DNA of 46,340 nt from Candidatus Avelusimicrobium pullicaecorum (lineage in GTDB: Bacteria > Elusimicrobiota > Elusimicrobia > Elusimicrobiales > Elusimicrobiaceae). Made by a program: the position numbers and the translations under genes. Shown here in pieces: positions 6,257 to 15,228 of this stretch (position 1 is its first letter; every line of letters begins with the position of its first letter). The DNA is taken from NCBI GenBank assembly GCA_944322825.1, contig CALUQD010000008.1, positions 1-46,340 on the forward strand. The letters run 5' to 3'. Under the pieces are notes generated by a model. That model ran no database searches. It was not told where the DNA came from and saw nothing but the letters and a program-made list of their open reading frames with translations.

Positions 6257-8549
6257 GAAAATCTCCTTGGATGAATTCCTGTGCGGCTTTAAAACTGGTG
6301 TTGAGTCCCTGTTCCTGGGCGGCGCGGATGGTTTCGCCGGTTTTTTTGGCGCGCATCATCTCCAACTTGGGCTTAAGCATAGAAGACGATACCCGAAAAG
6401 CCAGCGCCGGATTGCCCGATTCATCGGTCAAATTTTCAGCCAGCGCCCCGGAGCGGGAGGTATTATTAAACATCGTCCATATAATGATATCAAAATTTTC
6501 GTTTACCCAGTCGGTCCACCCGCTGACGGCGGCCGAAATGGTGGGCCCTACGGTGTAAGCGTTGTTGATTTGCATACGCCCTTTGTTAAAATCCACCGAC
6601 ACGGCCATATCGTCAAACGGCACGTCTTTGAGCACCTGCCCTACTTTAAAACTCCCGGCGCGCTCCATTCGGTGCATCAAAATAAACGGTTGGAAGGTGA
6701 TGTTCAAGGCTTGTTGTTCTTCGGCCAGTTTTTCCATCTGGTGGATGACGCCCCCCTCCAAACGCGCCTCCAAGGGGCCGGAAAGGTTTTTCATTCCGGC
6801 GCGCATACCGGTAAAATCAAACTCGGCGCTGAAACGGTTGCCGGACAAAATTTGCGTAGAGAAAGTATCCGCCGTTAAATTGCCGGCAAAGTTAGGCATA
6901 AAGGCGGGCAGCCGGTCGCGGAAGTTGCGCAGCCAAGCCAGCTGCCCTTCCTCCGGCTCTTTAAGGTTGGGTTTCTTTTTAAGCAGCGGCGTAATCACCG
7001 CGACAAAATCCTTCACCGTGCCGATAAAAGCCACGGGGTCCAAATCGCGCCAATAAATGGAAGTGCGGATTTTGCGGCGGCTGCTTTTTAAATTGTTAAC
7101 CGATAAACTCAGCTTAAACGGTACACCGTTTAACTCGGTGGAAGCGATATAGGCGTACAAATTGCCTTTGCGCCAGCTGGCGCTCATATTCAGTTTGTCA
7201 AAAACGGATTTATTCACCGTCACTTTGCCGGCAGACGTACTGGCGTACAAATCGGTAAAGTTGGTCTTTGCTTGGAATTCCCCGCTCACGCCCGCGGCTT
7301 TAAATCCATAAAACAATCCGTCCACATTTTTCAGCTGCGCGGTGAATAACGGCAGGGTATATTTGCCCTTTTGGCGCGCCACCTGAGCCGATAAGGCCCC
7401 CGTGCCCGTCAGTTTGTATTGGCCCAGCGGGACGTAGTACTTTTCTTTGCCGGCCAGCTTGAAGGAATTGGTTTCCGCCTGTATATCCGCCGCAAAAGGC
7501 GTTTGGGTAAAATCCAAACTGCCCGAAGCCGTCAGTTGTACGTCATCGGCAGACGCCGTGACTTTGGAAAGTTTCAGCAGGCGGTAATCGTTATCGAGCA
7601 ACCCCTGCGCCGTCAGCTCCGCCTTGGGAACGGAAAAGCCCCATTCCTTCGTGTGAAACAGCGACAAATCCTTGCTGGAAAACGCCGGTATGCTGGCTTT
7701 GATATTAAAATACGGCGTACGGAGATTGTCCAAATCTATCAGCAAGTCCACCGGCTTTTGGAATAAAAACACTTGGGTACGCAAACTGCGCAGTGCAAAG
7801 TTGGCCCAATCAAACCCGGCGAAATTGACGTGCCCCGTCCCTTTAATTTCCATATCGGAAATGTTATCCCCCCACTTGTTGCGCAGCACCATTTCCGCCT
7901 GAAAACGCGACAATTCATTAAACCGCAGCTGTTCAAAATGCAGGTTAAGCCCATAAACGGCGTGCGACACGCCGGAGGCCAAATCTTTGTAGCTAAATAC
8001 TCCGTTGTGCACGGTCCAATCCTCTACGCTCACCGCCAGCTTATGCCCGGTGAGTTCGCTGGTATAGAAAGATTGTTCTTTGGCAGATTTCAGCCGCGGC
8101 ATATTATAGCTGCCGTCTTTTAAGCGCACCACATTAAACCGCGGGGAATTGAGCGAGACCTCATCAATCACCAGTTGTTGGCTCAAAAGCGGCAGCAGCC
8201 GCAGGCGCAACGTAACCGACTCGGCCGCCAGCAAGGGATAGCCCGGTTCCCCCGTTGTATCCAACACCGAGAAACCTTTCAATTCCAATGTATTGATAAA
8301 TTTTAAATCCAAGGAGGTAATGACTACCGGGCGGTCCAACCGTTTTTGGATTTCTTCGGTAATCACTTCGCTGATATGCTGGGCATTGAAGGTTTTTAAA
8401 AACACCAGCCACAACACCGCTACAACAAGCAGCAAAAACATAATCGTAAACAAAATCAAGCGAAAACTGACCATCAGGCTCGATTTAATAAACCGCCCCA
8501 GCCAGTTCCAAAAACCTTTTTTTTGTTTATTTTTATTTTTTTTGCTCAT
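6243..8549 (-). CDS. AsmA-like inner-membrane-anchored envelope protein
   Basis: 768 aa. A very basic N-terminus (MSKKNKNKQKKGF) is followed by one transmembrane helix at about residues 28-52 and a long beta-rich periplasmic part. The N-terminal pattern ITEEIQKRLDRPVVITSLDLKF...LELKGFSV resembles the AsmA/DUF748/YhdP group. The C-terminal portion (DMAVSVDFNKGRMQINNAYTVGPTISAAVSG) matches the AsmA C-terminal repeat type. AsmA-like proteins are bridge-type factors for phospholipid transport or outer-membrane homeostasis, supporting a diderm cell. The gene follows the membrane-protease stop by 2 nt and overlaps pyrE. No Shine-Dalgarno sequence is obvious, so coupling is likely. The specific role is unknown. 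Confidence 0.75.
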   Translation of the reverse strand: MSKKNKNKQKKGFWNWLGRFIKSSLMVSFRLILFTIMFLLLVVAVLWLVFLKTFNAQHISEVITEEIQKRLDRPVVITSLDLKFINTLELKGFSVLDTTGEPGYPLLAAESVTLRLRLLPLLSQQLVIDEVSLNSPRFNVVRLKDGSYNMPRLKSAKEQSFYTSELTGHKLAVSVEDWTVHNGVFSYKDLASGVSHAVYGLNLHFEQLRFNELSRFQAEMVLRNKWGDNISDMEIKGTGHVNFAGFDWANFALRSLRTQVFLFQKPVDLLIDLDNLRTPYFNIKASIPAFSSKDLSLFHTKEWGFSVPKAELTAQGLLDNDYRLLKLSKVTASADDVQLTASGSLDFTQTPFAADIQAETNSFKLAGKEKYYVPLGQYKLTGTGALSAQVARQKGKYTLPLFTAQLKNVDGLFYGFKAAGVSGEFQAKTNFTDLYASTSAGKVTVNKSVFDKLNMSASWRKGNLYAYIASTELNGVPFKLSLSVNNLKSSRRKIRTSIYWRDLDPVAFIGTVKDFVAVITPLLKKKPNLKEPEEGQLAWLRNFRDRLPAFMPNFAGNLTADTFSTQILSGNRFSAEFDFTGMRAGMKNLSGPLEARLEGGVIHQMEKLAEEQQALNITFQPFILMHRMERAGSFKVGQVLKDVPFDDMAVSVDFNKGRMQINNAYTVGPTISAAVSGWTDWVNENFDIIIWTMFNNTSRSGALAENLTDESGNPALAFRVSSSMLKPKLEMMRAKKTGETIRAAQEQGLNTSFKAAQEFIQGDFHAKK

Positions 8550-8551
8550 TT

Positions 8552-9238
8552 TTACGACGCATTGACTGCTTTTTCTACTATATAGTTTACTATAATTCGC
8601 CAGATGTTGACGGTTCCCGCCAACACATTTTTGCCCGCTTCCGCCAGGCTAACGGCTTCCGGGAACAACGCTTTTAGCACCAACGCCAGCACCACTAAAT
8701 TGGCCAGCGTAATCATTACGACGGAAAAAATTTTTCCGCCGGCTAATTTTAAATCGGGCTGGTCCGCCTCAAACAAAGTTTTGAATGTCTGCGTGACGTG
8801 AAAAGCGGTGCAAAACCCAATCACAAATAAAAATACTTGCCGATAGGGCGTTAAATCCACAAATAAATTTGCCATAGCATACACAAACGCCGCCGCCAAC
8901 GTATAAGCGGGCACAAAATACGGCGCCAGCACCACAAACGCATTGCAGCGGTCCATTTTCACATACCCGCTGTCTTGCCCGACGGACACATCCTTAATCC
9001 GGCAGCCGCACAGCAACGCCGCCAGGGCGTGGGTCATTTCGTGCGCAAAGACATACGGGCGGGAGAAATCGTAATACCCGTAATGAACGCCCGCGTACAC
9101 CACTACCCCCGCAATAAAACTAACCGCGGCCTGCAAATGCCCCAATACGGCAAACAAAATCCGCGCCGTTTCGGCAAAGGTCAACGCGGCGGTGGGCAGC
9201 AGCAAAAGGGCTATGAGTAATTTTAATAAACGGGTCAT
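8552..9238 (-). CDS. Integral-membrane M50-like metallopeptidase homologue
   Basis: 228 aa with about five hydrophobic segments. HEMTH at residues 66-70 gives the HExxH zinc motif at the end of a transmembrane segment (YVFAHEMTHALAALLCG), as in site-2-type M50 proteases. A clear second NPDG-like ligand motif is not visible, so activity is uncertain. A later RQVFLFVIGFCTAFHVTQTF segment contributes another histidine. The start ATG overlaps the lplA stop (TGATG); GGAG lies upstream. It could be a protease or a non-catalytic relative. It is an operon member between lplA and the AsmA-like gene. Confidence 0.65.
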   Translation of the reverse strand: MTRLLKLLIALLLLPTAALTFAETARILFAVLGHLQAAVSFIAGVVVYAGVHYGYYDFSRPYVFAHEMTHALAALLCGCRIKDVSVGQDSGYVKMDRCNAFVVLAPYFVPAYTLAAAFVYAMANLFVDLTPYRQVFLFVIGFCTAFHVTQTFKTLFEADQPDLKLAGGKIFSVVMITLANLVVLALVLKALFPEAVSLAEAGKNVLAGTVNIWRIIVNYIVEKAVNAS

Positions 9239-9936
9239 CAAAATTTCTCCGTCCACGCCGCCTGGGAATACTGGGTTTGAGCCAGCCGCCGGGCCGTTTG
9301 CAAAAGGGTTTCGTCCACCCGGGCGGGTTTTAAATCCACCGCCCCATACAGGCGGATGGCATCGATAAGGGCTTTTTTATAAGCCGGGTTTCCGCGCGCC
9401 CCGGGCCACTGCAAAGAACCTTGATACAGCACCGTTTGACCAAAACGGCGGATCGCGCCGCCCAGCACTTTGGCGCCGTCGGACGCGAGCAAATCATTTT
9501 CCACCGGATTACGAAAGCACGCGCTGGCCGCGTGGTGCTGGCTGGGGGCATAGGCGGATGAAGGCAACTTTTGCGCAAACACCCGGTTTGACGCGCCCAA
9601 ACGTGCCAGCTGTTCGTGAATACACGCGTGCAATCTTCGGTAAATTTCCGAAGGACGATCGGGCGAAACAAACACCAGCGAGAAGGTCAAATCGTCCCGG
9701 TGGAACACCACTCCCCCGCCTGTTGGACGGCGCGCCAGCGGGCCGGCGTCCGGCGCGGCTTGCACGGCGCGGCGGACCTCGTTTACAAACTGGGCATAGC
9801 CAAACGTTACAGCCGGTCCGTCCGTCCAGCGGTAAAAGCGCAGCGTCGTTTCGCGCGGGCGCGCGCGTACGATACACTCATCCAGTGCCATTTGTTCAAA
9901 CACGTTCAACGCCGGAGCAGACAATAGAATATCCAT
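9238..9936 (-). CDS. lplA: Lipoate-protein ligase (BPL/LPL family)
   Basis: 232 aa. The motif RRPTGGGVVFHRDDLTFS corresponds to the lipoate-binding RRxSGGGxVxH motif, and DGAKVLGGAIRR has the catalytic lysine (KxxGxA). It attaches lipoate or octanoate to the lysine of lipoyl domains such as GcvH, which is encoded just upstream with the rest of the glycine cleavage system. It lacks the C-terminal accessory domain of E. coli LplA; a LipM-type octanoyltransferase is the alternative. The ATG at 9936 is the first that fits the family N-terminus (MDILLSAPALNVFEQMALDE); the ribosome-binding site is weak. Confidence 0.82.
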   Translation of the reverse strand: MDILLSAPALNVFEQMALDECIVRARPRETTLRFYRWTDGPAVTFGYAQFVNEVRRAVQAAPDAGPLARRPTGGGVVFHRDDLTFSLVFVSPDRPSEIYRRLHACIHEQLARLGASNRVFAQKLPSSAYAPSQHHAASACFRNPVENDLLASDGAKVLGGAIRRFGQTVLYQGSLQWPGARGNPAYKKALIDAIRLYGAVDLKPARVDETLLQTARRLAQTQYSQAAWTEKF

Positions 9937-9981
9937 AGCCCAAAATATCAGCCGCCCGCGTTCCCGCAGGGAAGACTTTTG

Positions 9982-10020
9982 ATACAGCAGGGCCCGTGTT
10001 TGGCACAGACCCCGCTGTAT
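9982..10020 (-). terminator. Hairpin between gcvPB and lplA
   Basis: ATACAGCAGGG (9982-9992) pairs with CCCCGCTGTAT (10010-10020) through 11 bp with one G-U. It lies 1 nt after the gcvPB stop. On the minus strand the following CAAAAGTC is not a true T tract, so it may be a leaky terminator or an mRNA 3'-end stabiliser that reduces lplA relative to gcv expression. Confidence 0.45.
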
Positions 10021-10021
10021 T

Positions 10022-11470
10022 TTACCAGCGCAAATTGGGTTCGCGCGCGGCGGAAACTTCGTCAATGCGGCACACGCACTGGCTGTGCGGTGCGTCTTTA
10101 ACGGTTTGCGGCTCGGTTTGGATTTCCGTATAGATTTGCTCCATCGCGTCCACAAACGCGTCCATCATTTGTTTGCTTTCGGTTTCCGTCGGTTCCACCA
10201 TCATCGCTTCCGGCACGATAAGCGGGAAGTAAATGGTGGGGGCATAAAAGCCGTAGTCCAGCAGCCGTTTGGCAATGTCGGACGTGTGCACGCCGTTCAT
10301 CTCGGCCGGGTTAATACTCAGCACGCATTCGTGCATACAAATGCAATCAAAGAAAGCATTGAATTTGTCTTTGAGCGCGGCGCGGACATAGTTGGCGTTT
10401 AAGACGGCATTTTCGGCAATTTGGCGGAACGTTTGTCCGTCAAATTGGCGCAAGTAACAATACCCGCGCAGGCACACGGCGATGTTGCCAAAAAACGCTT
10501 TCATCTTGCCCAAGCTCTTGGGCATTTTTCCGCTTAAAGTGTATTTGCCATTTTTCAGTTCCACCATCGGCTTGGGCAGAAACGGCGCCACGTGCGCCGC
10601 CGCGCCCACGGGTCCCGCGCCGGGGCCGCCGCCGCCGTGCGGCGCGGCAAAACTTTTGTGCACGTTTAGGTGCATTAAATCCGCCCCCATATCGGCCGGT
10701 TTTACAAGCCCGGCCAAGGCGTTAAAGTTCGCGCCGTCCAAATAAAACAAGGCACCGGCTTTGTGCACCCTGTCGGCAATTTCGCGGATATCGGTTTCAA
10801 AAAGCCCCACGGTGTTGGGCACCGTCAGCATCACCACAGCGGTTTTGTCCGACAGGGCCTGCTGCAAGGCTTCTTTATCCACGCGTCCGTCCGGCGCGGA
10901 TTTGATATTCACTACCGTATATCCGGCCATATGCGCCGTAGCGGGGTTGGTACCGTGGGCGGTGTCGGGCACGATGACTTCGGTGCGTTTGAAATCTTTG
11001 CGCGCGTCGTGGTAAGCGCGGGCCGTCAAAATGCCCGTCAGCTCGCCGTGCGCGCCGGCCGCGGGCTGGAGCGTAAACGCCGCCAACCCCGTCACCTTTT
11101 TAAGCAGTTCCTGCAACCCGTACAACGCTTCCAGCGTTCCCTGCACGGCCGACTCCGGCGCCAGCGGATGCACGTTAGCAAACCCGGGCAATGCGCTTAA
11201 AACGTCGTAGGCTTTGGGGTTGTACTTCATCGTGCAGGAACCCAGCGGATAAAATTCCCCGTCCAGGCAATAGTTCAGTTCCGACAGGCGCGTAAAATGA
11301 CGCACCGTTTCGAACTCCGACAGTTCCGGCAGTTTGGGCACGCTTTTGCGCAGGTACGCTTCGGGCAAATAGGCCGAGGCGTGTTTTTCCGCTTGCTCAA
11401 ACCGTACGCCGCGGCGGCCGGGGCGGGATTTTTCCAACGATAACGCGTTATGCGGCAAAATCGTTTTCAT
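10022..11470 (-). CDS. gcvPB: Glycine dehydrogenase (decarboxylating) subunit 2, P-protein
   Basis: 482 aa. The PLP lysine lies in HLNVHKSFAAPHGGGGPG (lysine near residue 273), followed by the glycine-rich loop of P-proteins. With GcvPA it decarboxylates glycine and loads the aminomethyl group on lipoyl-GcvH. The ATG at 11470 overlaps the gcvPA stop by 4 nt (ATGA), typical of translational coupling. The sequence starts MKTILPHNALSLEKSRPGRRG, close to the usual family start (RPG). Length is normal for the split bacterial/archaeal P-protein. Confidence 0.94.
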   Translation of the reverse strand: MKTILPHNALSLEKSRPGRRGVRFEQAEKHASAYLPEAYLRKSVPKLPELSEFETVRHFTRLSELNYCLDGEFYPLGSCTMKYNPKAYDVLSALPGFANVHPLAPESAVQGTLEALYGLQELLKKVTGLAAFTLQPAAGAHGELTGILTARAYHDARKDFKRTEVIVPDTAHGTNPATAHMAGYTVVNIKSAPDGRVDKEALQQALSDKTAVVMLTVPNTVGLFETDIREIADRVHKAGALFYLDGANFNALAGLVKPADMGADLMHLNVHKSFAAPHGGGGPGAGPVGAAAHVAPFLPKPMVELKNGKYTLSGKMPKSLGKMKAFFGNIAVCLRGYCYLRQFDGQTFRQIAENAVLNANYVRAALKDKFNAFFDCICMHECVLSINPAEMNGVHTSDIAKRLLDYGFYAPTIYFPLIVPEAMMVEPTETESKQMMDAFVDAMEQIYTEIQTEPQTVKDAPHSQCVCRIDEVSAAREPNLRW

Positions 11471-12798
11471 TTGATACCTCCCAAGGCTTCGGCATAGGCC
11501 TGCAAATCTTCCGTGGTTTTGGTTTCCGTGGCGCACACGAGCAAACAGTTTTCCATCCCTTTAAAATCTTTCCCCAGCGCATAACCGGCGCTGAGGCCCT
11601 TCTTTTCCAGCTTTTGAATAATCTTCTTGGCGGGCACCGGGCATTCCAGCACAAATTCGTTAAAGAACGGCGCGGCGTATTTCACGCGGAAGCCGGGCAA
11701 TTTGCCTACCCTTTCCGCCAATTGGTGCGCGCGTTCCAAATTTAGTTCGGCTACTTCCGCAAGCCCCGCCGGGCCCAGGAGCGTTAAATAGATGACCGCA
11801 TTAAGCGCGCAGAGCGCTTCGTTGGAGCAGATGTTGGAAGACGCCCGCTCGCGGCGGATATGCTGCTCACGCGCCTGCAAAGTAAGCACAAAGGCGCGGC
11901 GGCCGTTTTTGTCCTTGGCAATGCCCACAATGCGCCCGGGCAGCTGGCGCATATAGGCTTTCTTGGCCGTCATAATGCCCAAACCGGGGCCGCCGAAGTT
12001 CATTGCATTGCCCAAAGGCTGGCCTTCGGCTACGGCAAAATCGGCGTTGTAGGAACCCGGCGTTTGCATCACGCCCAACGCAATCGGATTGACCACCGCC
12101 GTTAATAACGCGCCCGCTTGGTGCACGCGGGAAGAAACTTCTTCCGCCTGTTCCAAACAGCCAAAAAAGTTGGGCGTCGCCAGCACAAAGCAAGCCGTTT
12201 TATCGGACAAGCGTTGGGAAAGCGCCTCCAAATCCAGCGTACCGTCCGCGCCCAAAGGCGCTTCTTTTACGCACACGCCCGGTTGGTGGCGCACATACGT
12301 TTGAAGCACTTCTTTGTAATGCGGGTGAAGGGCGGCGGAAATTAAAATTTCCGTCCGGTTTGTCAGGCGCAGGCACGCCAAAGCGGCTTCGGCCAAGGCG
12401 GTGGCGCCGTCGTAGTGGGAGGCGGTGGCCACGTCCATATCCGTTAAAGCGCACATACAGCTTTGAAATTCGTAAATCGTCTGCAAGGTGCCCTGGCTGG
12501 CTTCGGCCTGGTAGGGCGTGTAAGCGGTTAAAAATTCGCCGCGGGAAGATAAAGCGTTTACCGCCGCGGGGATGAAATGCTCGTAAATGCCCGCTCCGAT
12601 AAAGTTTTTGAGCGGTTTGTTGCGCGCGGCCAAGGCTTGCATATGGGCCGTAAGTTCCTGCTCGGAAAGGGCGCGGGGCAAGTCCAGCGCGGGGTATAAA
12701 AGGTCCTGCGGAATTTGCGAAAGCAATTCTTTCACCGACGAAACGCCGATTTTATCCAGCATTTCTTGGCGGTCTTCTTGCGTATGGGGGATAAACAT
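11467..12798 (-). CDS. gcvPA: Glycine dehydrogenase (decarboxylating) subunit 1, P-protein
   Basis: 443 aa, beginning MFIPHTQEDRQEMLDKIGV, a typical GcvPA N-terminus, with FIGAGIYEHFIPAAV and YTPYQAEASQGTLQTIYEFQ as family landmarks. It forms the heterotetrameric P-protein with GcvPB and lacks the PLP lysine itself. It is separated from gcvH by 61 nt that contain a GC-rich hairpin and overlaps gcvPB by 4 nt. The system cleaves glycine to CO2, ammonia and methylene-THF, or may run in reverse for glycine synthesis in anaerobes. Confidence 0.94.
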   Translation of the reverse strand: MFIPHTQEDRQEMLDKIGVSSVKELLSQIPQDLLYPALDLPRALSEQELTAHMQALAARNKPLKNFIGAGIYEHFIPAAVNALSSRGEFLTAYTPYQAEASQGTLQTIYEFQSCMCALTDMDVATASHYDGATALAEAALACLRLTNRTEILISAALHPHYKEVLQTYVRHQPGVCVKEAPLGADGTLDLEALSQRLSDKTACFVLATPNFFGCLEQAEEVSSRVHQAGALLTAVVNPIALGVMQTPGSYNADFAVAEGQPLGNAMNFGGPGLGIMTAKKAYMRQLPGRIVGIAKDKNGRRAFVLTLQAREQHIRRERASSNICSNEALCALNAVIYLTLLGPAGLAEVAELNLERAHQLAERVGKLPGFRVKYAAPFFNEFVLECPVPAKKIIQKLEKKGLSAGYALGKDFKGMENCLLVCATETKTTEDLQAYAEALGGIK

Positions 12799-12820
12799 AG
12801 TAAAAATCCTTGTAAAATCA

Positions 12821-12844
12821 ATCCCCCGCGTGCGGGCGGGGGAT
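12821..12844 (-). terminator. Intergenic hairpin between gcvH and gcvPA
   Basis: ATCCCCCGC (12821-12829), loop GTGCGG, GCGGGGGAT (12836-12844): a perfect 9-bp stem. On the minus strand it is followed by TGATTTTAC, a weak U tract. It may partially terminate or protect the gcvT-gcvH message and so set more H- and T-protein than P-protein. Confidence 0.5.
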
Positions 12845-12859
12845 AATTCAAATGTCCGC

Positions 12860-13240
12860 TTATTTGTTTAAGGTGGCTTTGTAAGCGTTCAAGTCCAGCA
12901 AGTTTTCGTATTCGGTGGGAGCCGTCATTTTGATTTTAAACAGCCAGCCGTTTCCGTGCGGTTCGCGGTTGACGAGCGCCGGGTCATTGGTTAAGGCGGA
13001 GTTTACTTCCACCACTTCGCCGCTGACGGGGGCGTAAATTTCGGAGGCGGATTTAACCGACTCAATCACGCAGCAATTCTGGCCGGCGGTCACTTGTTGG
13101 CCCACTTTGGGCAAATCCACAAACACAATATCGCTGATTTCTTCCTGCGCGTGGTTGCTGATGCCCACGGTGGCGATGTCGCCTTCCATATGGGCCCATT
13201 CGTGGGTTTTGGCAAAACGGCAATTTTCTTCGTTATACAT
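12860..13240 (-). CDS. gcvH: Glycine cleavage system H protein
   Basis: 126 aa. The lipoyl-lysine sits in IESVKSASEIYAPVSGEV (lysine near residue 63), with the usual downstream NSALTNDPALVN motif. It starts MYNEENCRFAKTHEWAH, including the HEW motif. It shuttles the aminomethyl group between P-, T- and L-proteins and needs lipoylation, presumably by the lplA product encoded downstream. It lies 16 nt after gcvT. No dihydrolipoamide dehydrogenase gene is in the window. Confidence 0.95.
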   Translation of the reverse strand: MYNEENCRFAKTHEWAHMEGDIATVGISNHAQEEISDIVFVDLPKVGQQVTAGQNCCVIESVKSASEIYAPVSGEVVEVNSALTNDPALVNREPHGNGWLFKIKMTAPTEYENLLDLNAYKATLNK

Positions 13241-13256
13241 ATTTTTCTCCTTTCGG

Positions 13257-14339
13257 TTAAACCCGGTTTTTATAAAACGGCGGTTTGACGACTTCGGCCT
13301 TGACCCGCTTGCCGTGGATTTCGATTTCCACTTCGGTTCCGGGCACGGCCGCTTCAGCCGCCAGGTATCCGACGGCTATTCCTTTAAACAAAGGGGAATA
13401 CGTCCCGCTGGTCAGTATGCCTTTTTCCGCACCGTCCGCAAATACGTGGCAGCCGGCGCGCGGCACACCGGGGCTTTTAAGCACAAAGCCAATCAGTTTT
13501 TCGTTGACTCCCTGTGCTTTTTGCGCCGCCAGCGCTTCTTTTCCTACAAAATTTTCTTTGGCCAGTTTGACCACCCACCCGCAGCCGGCTTCGTACGGCG
13601 TGCGCGTTTGGTCCGCGTCCGCGCCGTTAAGCAGGTATCCGGCTTCCAGGCGCAGCACGTCGCGCGCGCCCAAGCCGCACGGCGTAACGCCTTGTTTTAA
13701 AAGAGCGTCCCACAGTTGGGCAATTTTATCCGAAGGCAACATAATTTCTACGCCGTCCTCGCCGGTGTAGCCGGTGCGCGTCAAATAGCCTTTGGCACCG
13801 AACAATTCAATTTCTGCGATGTGGAACCGTGCCACTTCCGGGGCTTTTGGCAAGAGGTTAGACACTTGTTCCAACGCGCGGGGCCCCTGGACAGCAATCA
13901 TCCCCCAGCGGGCGCTTTCGTTGCGGACGGTTACGTCAAAATTTTTAGACTGTTTTTCAAACCAGGCGAAATCTTCCGCCGTGCAGGCGGCGTTGACGAC
14001 TACCAAAAATTTTTCCGGCGTTAAGCAGAACGAAATAGCGTCGTCGATAATCGTGCCTTTTTCGGTAAGGATATGGGAATAAACGCCCGCGCCGGGCTCG
14101 TTTTTGATGTTGTTGCAATTAATATACTGCAAAAACGGCCACGCGTCCTTGCCTTCTACAAAGAGTTGCCCCATATGGGACACGTCGAACATTCCGGCAT
14201 CTTCGCGCACGGCTTTATGTTCGGCGATAATACCGGCAAACTGCACGGGCAGCAGCCAGCCGTGGAAATCCACCATTTTCCCGCCGGCCGCCTCACAGGC
14301 CGCGCAAAGCGGGGTTTTTTGTAAATCGGTATGGGTCAC
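13257..14339 (-). CDS. gcvT: Aminomethyltransferase (glycine cleavage T protein)
   Basis: 360 aa. Family landmarks are VDFHGWLLPVQFAGIIAEHKAVREDAGMFDVSHMGQ at the N-terminus, GYTGEDGVEI in the middle, and RLEAGYLLNGADAD for folate binding. It transfers the methylene group from H-protein to tetrahydrofolate. GTG at 14339 is preferred as start because GGAGG lies 5 nt upstream; a TTG 12 nt earlier overlaps that site. It is the first gene of gcvT-gcvH-gcvPA-gcvPB(-lplA). The promoter is one arm of the palindrome at 14364-14395. There is no room for a glycine riboswitch upstream. Confidence 0.94.
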   Translation of the reverse strand: MTHTDLQKTPLCAACEAAGGKMVDFHGWLLPVQFAGIIAEHKAVREDAGMFDVSHMGQLFVEGKDAWPFLQYINCNNIKNEPGAGVYSHILTEKGTIIDDAISFCLTPEKFLVVVNAACTAEDFAWFEKQSKNFDVTVRNESARWGMIAVQGPRALEQVSNLLPKAPEVARFHIAEIELFGAKGYLTRTGYTGEDGVEIMLPSDKIAQLWDALLKQGVTPCGLGARDVLRLEAGYLLNGADADQTRTPYEAGCGWVVKLAKENFVGKEALAAQKAQGVNEKLIGFVLKSPGVPRAGCHVFADGAEKGILTSGTYSPLFKGIAVGYLAAEAAVPGTEVEIEIHGKRVKAEVVKPPFYKNRV

Positions 14340-14363
14340 AAAGGCCTCCAAAAGTATACGTCC

Positions 14364-14395
14364 ATTGTATAAAATTTGACCGTTTTTTATACAAT
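14364..14395. promoter_or_regulatory. Palindromic divergent promoter, gcvT / YgjP-like gene
   Basis: ATTGTATAAAA (14364-14374) and TTTTATACAAT (14385-14395) are perfect inverted copies around a 10-bp centre. Each arm carries an outward TACAAT -10 box, and each arm's TTGTAT could serve as a -35 for the opposite promoter (19-bp spacer). The two promoters overlap, so polymerases should compete. The plus-strand -10 ends 6 nt before ATG 14402; the minus-strand one leaves a leader of about 20 nt with a good ribosome-binding site. Confidence 0.65.
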
Positions 14396-14401
14396 GTATA
14401 T

Positions 14402-15214
14402 ATGGCAGATACGCAAACCGTCATCAGCGACGTAAAATTGTTTATCGAACGGCTCAAAAAAGAGCTGCCGGAAGTGTTTGGCCAACCGAACGCCCCGGCC
14501 GACGACCACGCGGAACAAAACACGCCCGCGGACAGCAACAAAGTGCTTTACAACGGGGATCTGTACGAAGCCCGTATGTACGTAACGCCCGACCAGGAAG
14601 AAGGCGTGGCGTTTGACGGAACCGTTTTCCACATTTACCTGCAGTCTAAAAATTCCGACCCGTCCGCGCTGGTCACCGCGTGGCTGCGCGAAAAAGCCAA
14701 CGAAACGCTGAAAGCCAAAACAAAAGAATGGGCGGAAAAAATCGGCGTGGAATACAACAATATCGTAATTAAAGACCAGCGCACCTGCTGGGCCAGCTGT
14801 TCGGGCAAGAAAAACATCAACTATTCCTACCGCATCGTCAAAATGCCGCTGGCGGTGCAAGATTATTTAATCGTACACGAGCTGTGCCACCTGGTGCATA
14901 TGAACCACGGGCAGGAATACTGGCAACTGGTCGCGCAGTTCTGCCCCGACTATAAGAGCCACCGCCGCTGGTTAAACGAAAACAAAGGCGCCGTGTTTGC
15001 CGAAGTGGAACTGACTTACCGCGAACCGGCTGAAGAAACCGCCCCGGCGGAGGAAGCCTCCCCCGCGGAAACGGCGTCCAACCAACCGCCCGCGGCCGAA
15101 AGTTCATCGGCACAATCCGCACAAGCACCGGCTCAACAAAGCAAAACACCGCAAGAGCCAACCCCTCAAAACGCGGCACCCGCCGCCCAAAATACACCAA
15201 CGGAAAATAACTGA
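14402..15214 (+). CDS. YgjP/DUF45-family zinc metalloprotease-like protein
   Basis: 270 aa. The core (about 45-215) has the YgjP-like motif VHELCHLVHMNHGQEYW, with HELCH at residues 159-163 and a third histidine following, plus DQRTCWASCSGKKNINYSYR upstream, both diagnostic of the DUF45/WLM-like fold. The last about 60 residues are a Glu-Pro-Ala-Ser-Gln tail of low complexity, probably disordered. There is no signal peptide, so it is cytosolic. Its substrate is unknown. The message may be leaderless (-10 box 6 nt from ATG, no ribosome-binding site). It is monocistronic, with a strong terminator after it. Confidence 0.82.
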   Translation: MADTQTVISDVKLFIERLKKELPEVFGQPNAPADDHAEQNTPADSNKVLYNGDLYEARMYVTPDQEEGVAFDGTVFHIYLQSKNSDPSALVTAWLREKANETLKAKTKEWAEKIGVEYNNIVIKDQRTCWASCSGKKNINYSYRIVKMPLAVQDYLIVHELCHLVHMNHGQEYWQLVAQFCPDYKSHRRWLNENKGAVFAEVELTYREPAEETAPAEEASPAETASNQPPAAESSSAQSAQAPAQQSKTPQEPTPQNAAPAAQNTPTENN

Positions 15215-15228
15215 TTTTCCTAAACACG

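Noticed and set aside
10022..12798. Frameshift splitting a single gcvP gene
   Set aside because: GcvPA and GcvPB are the normal two-subunit form, each with its own start and full length; the ATGA overlap is ordinary coupling.
14340..14401. Glycine riboswitch upstream of the gcv operon
   Set aside because: Only about 60 nt separate gcvT from the divergent gene, filled by the palindromic promoter. There is no space for the aptamer.
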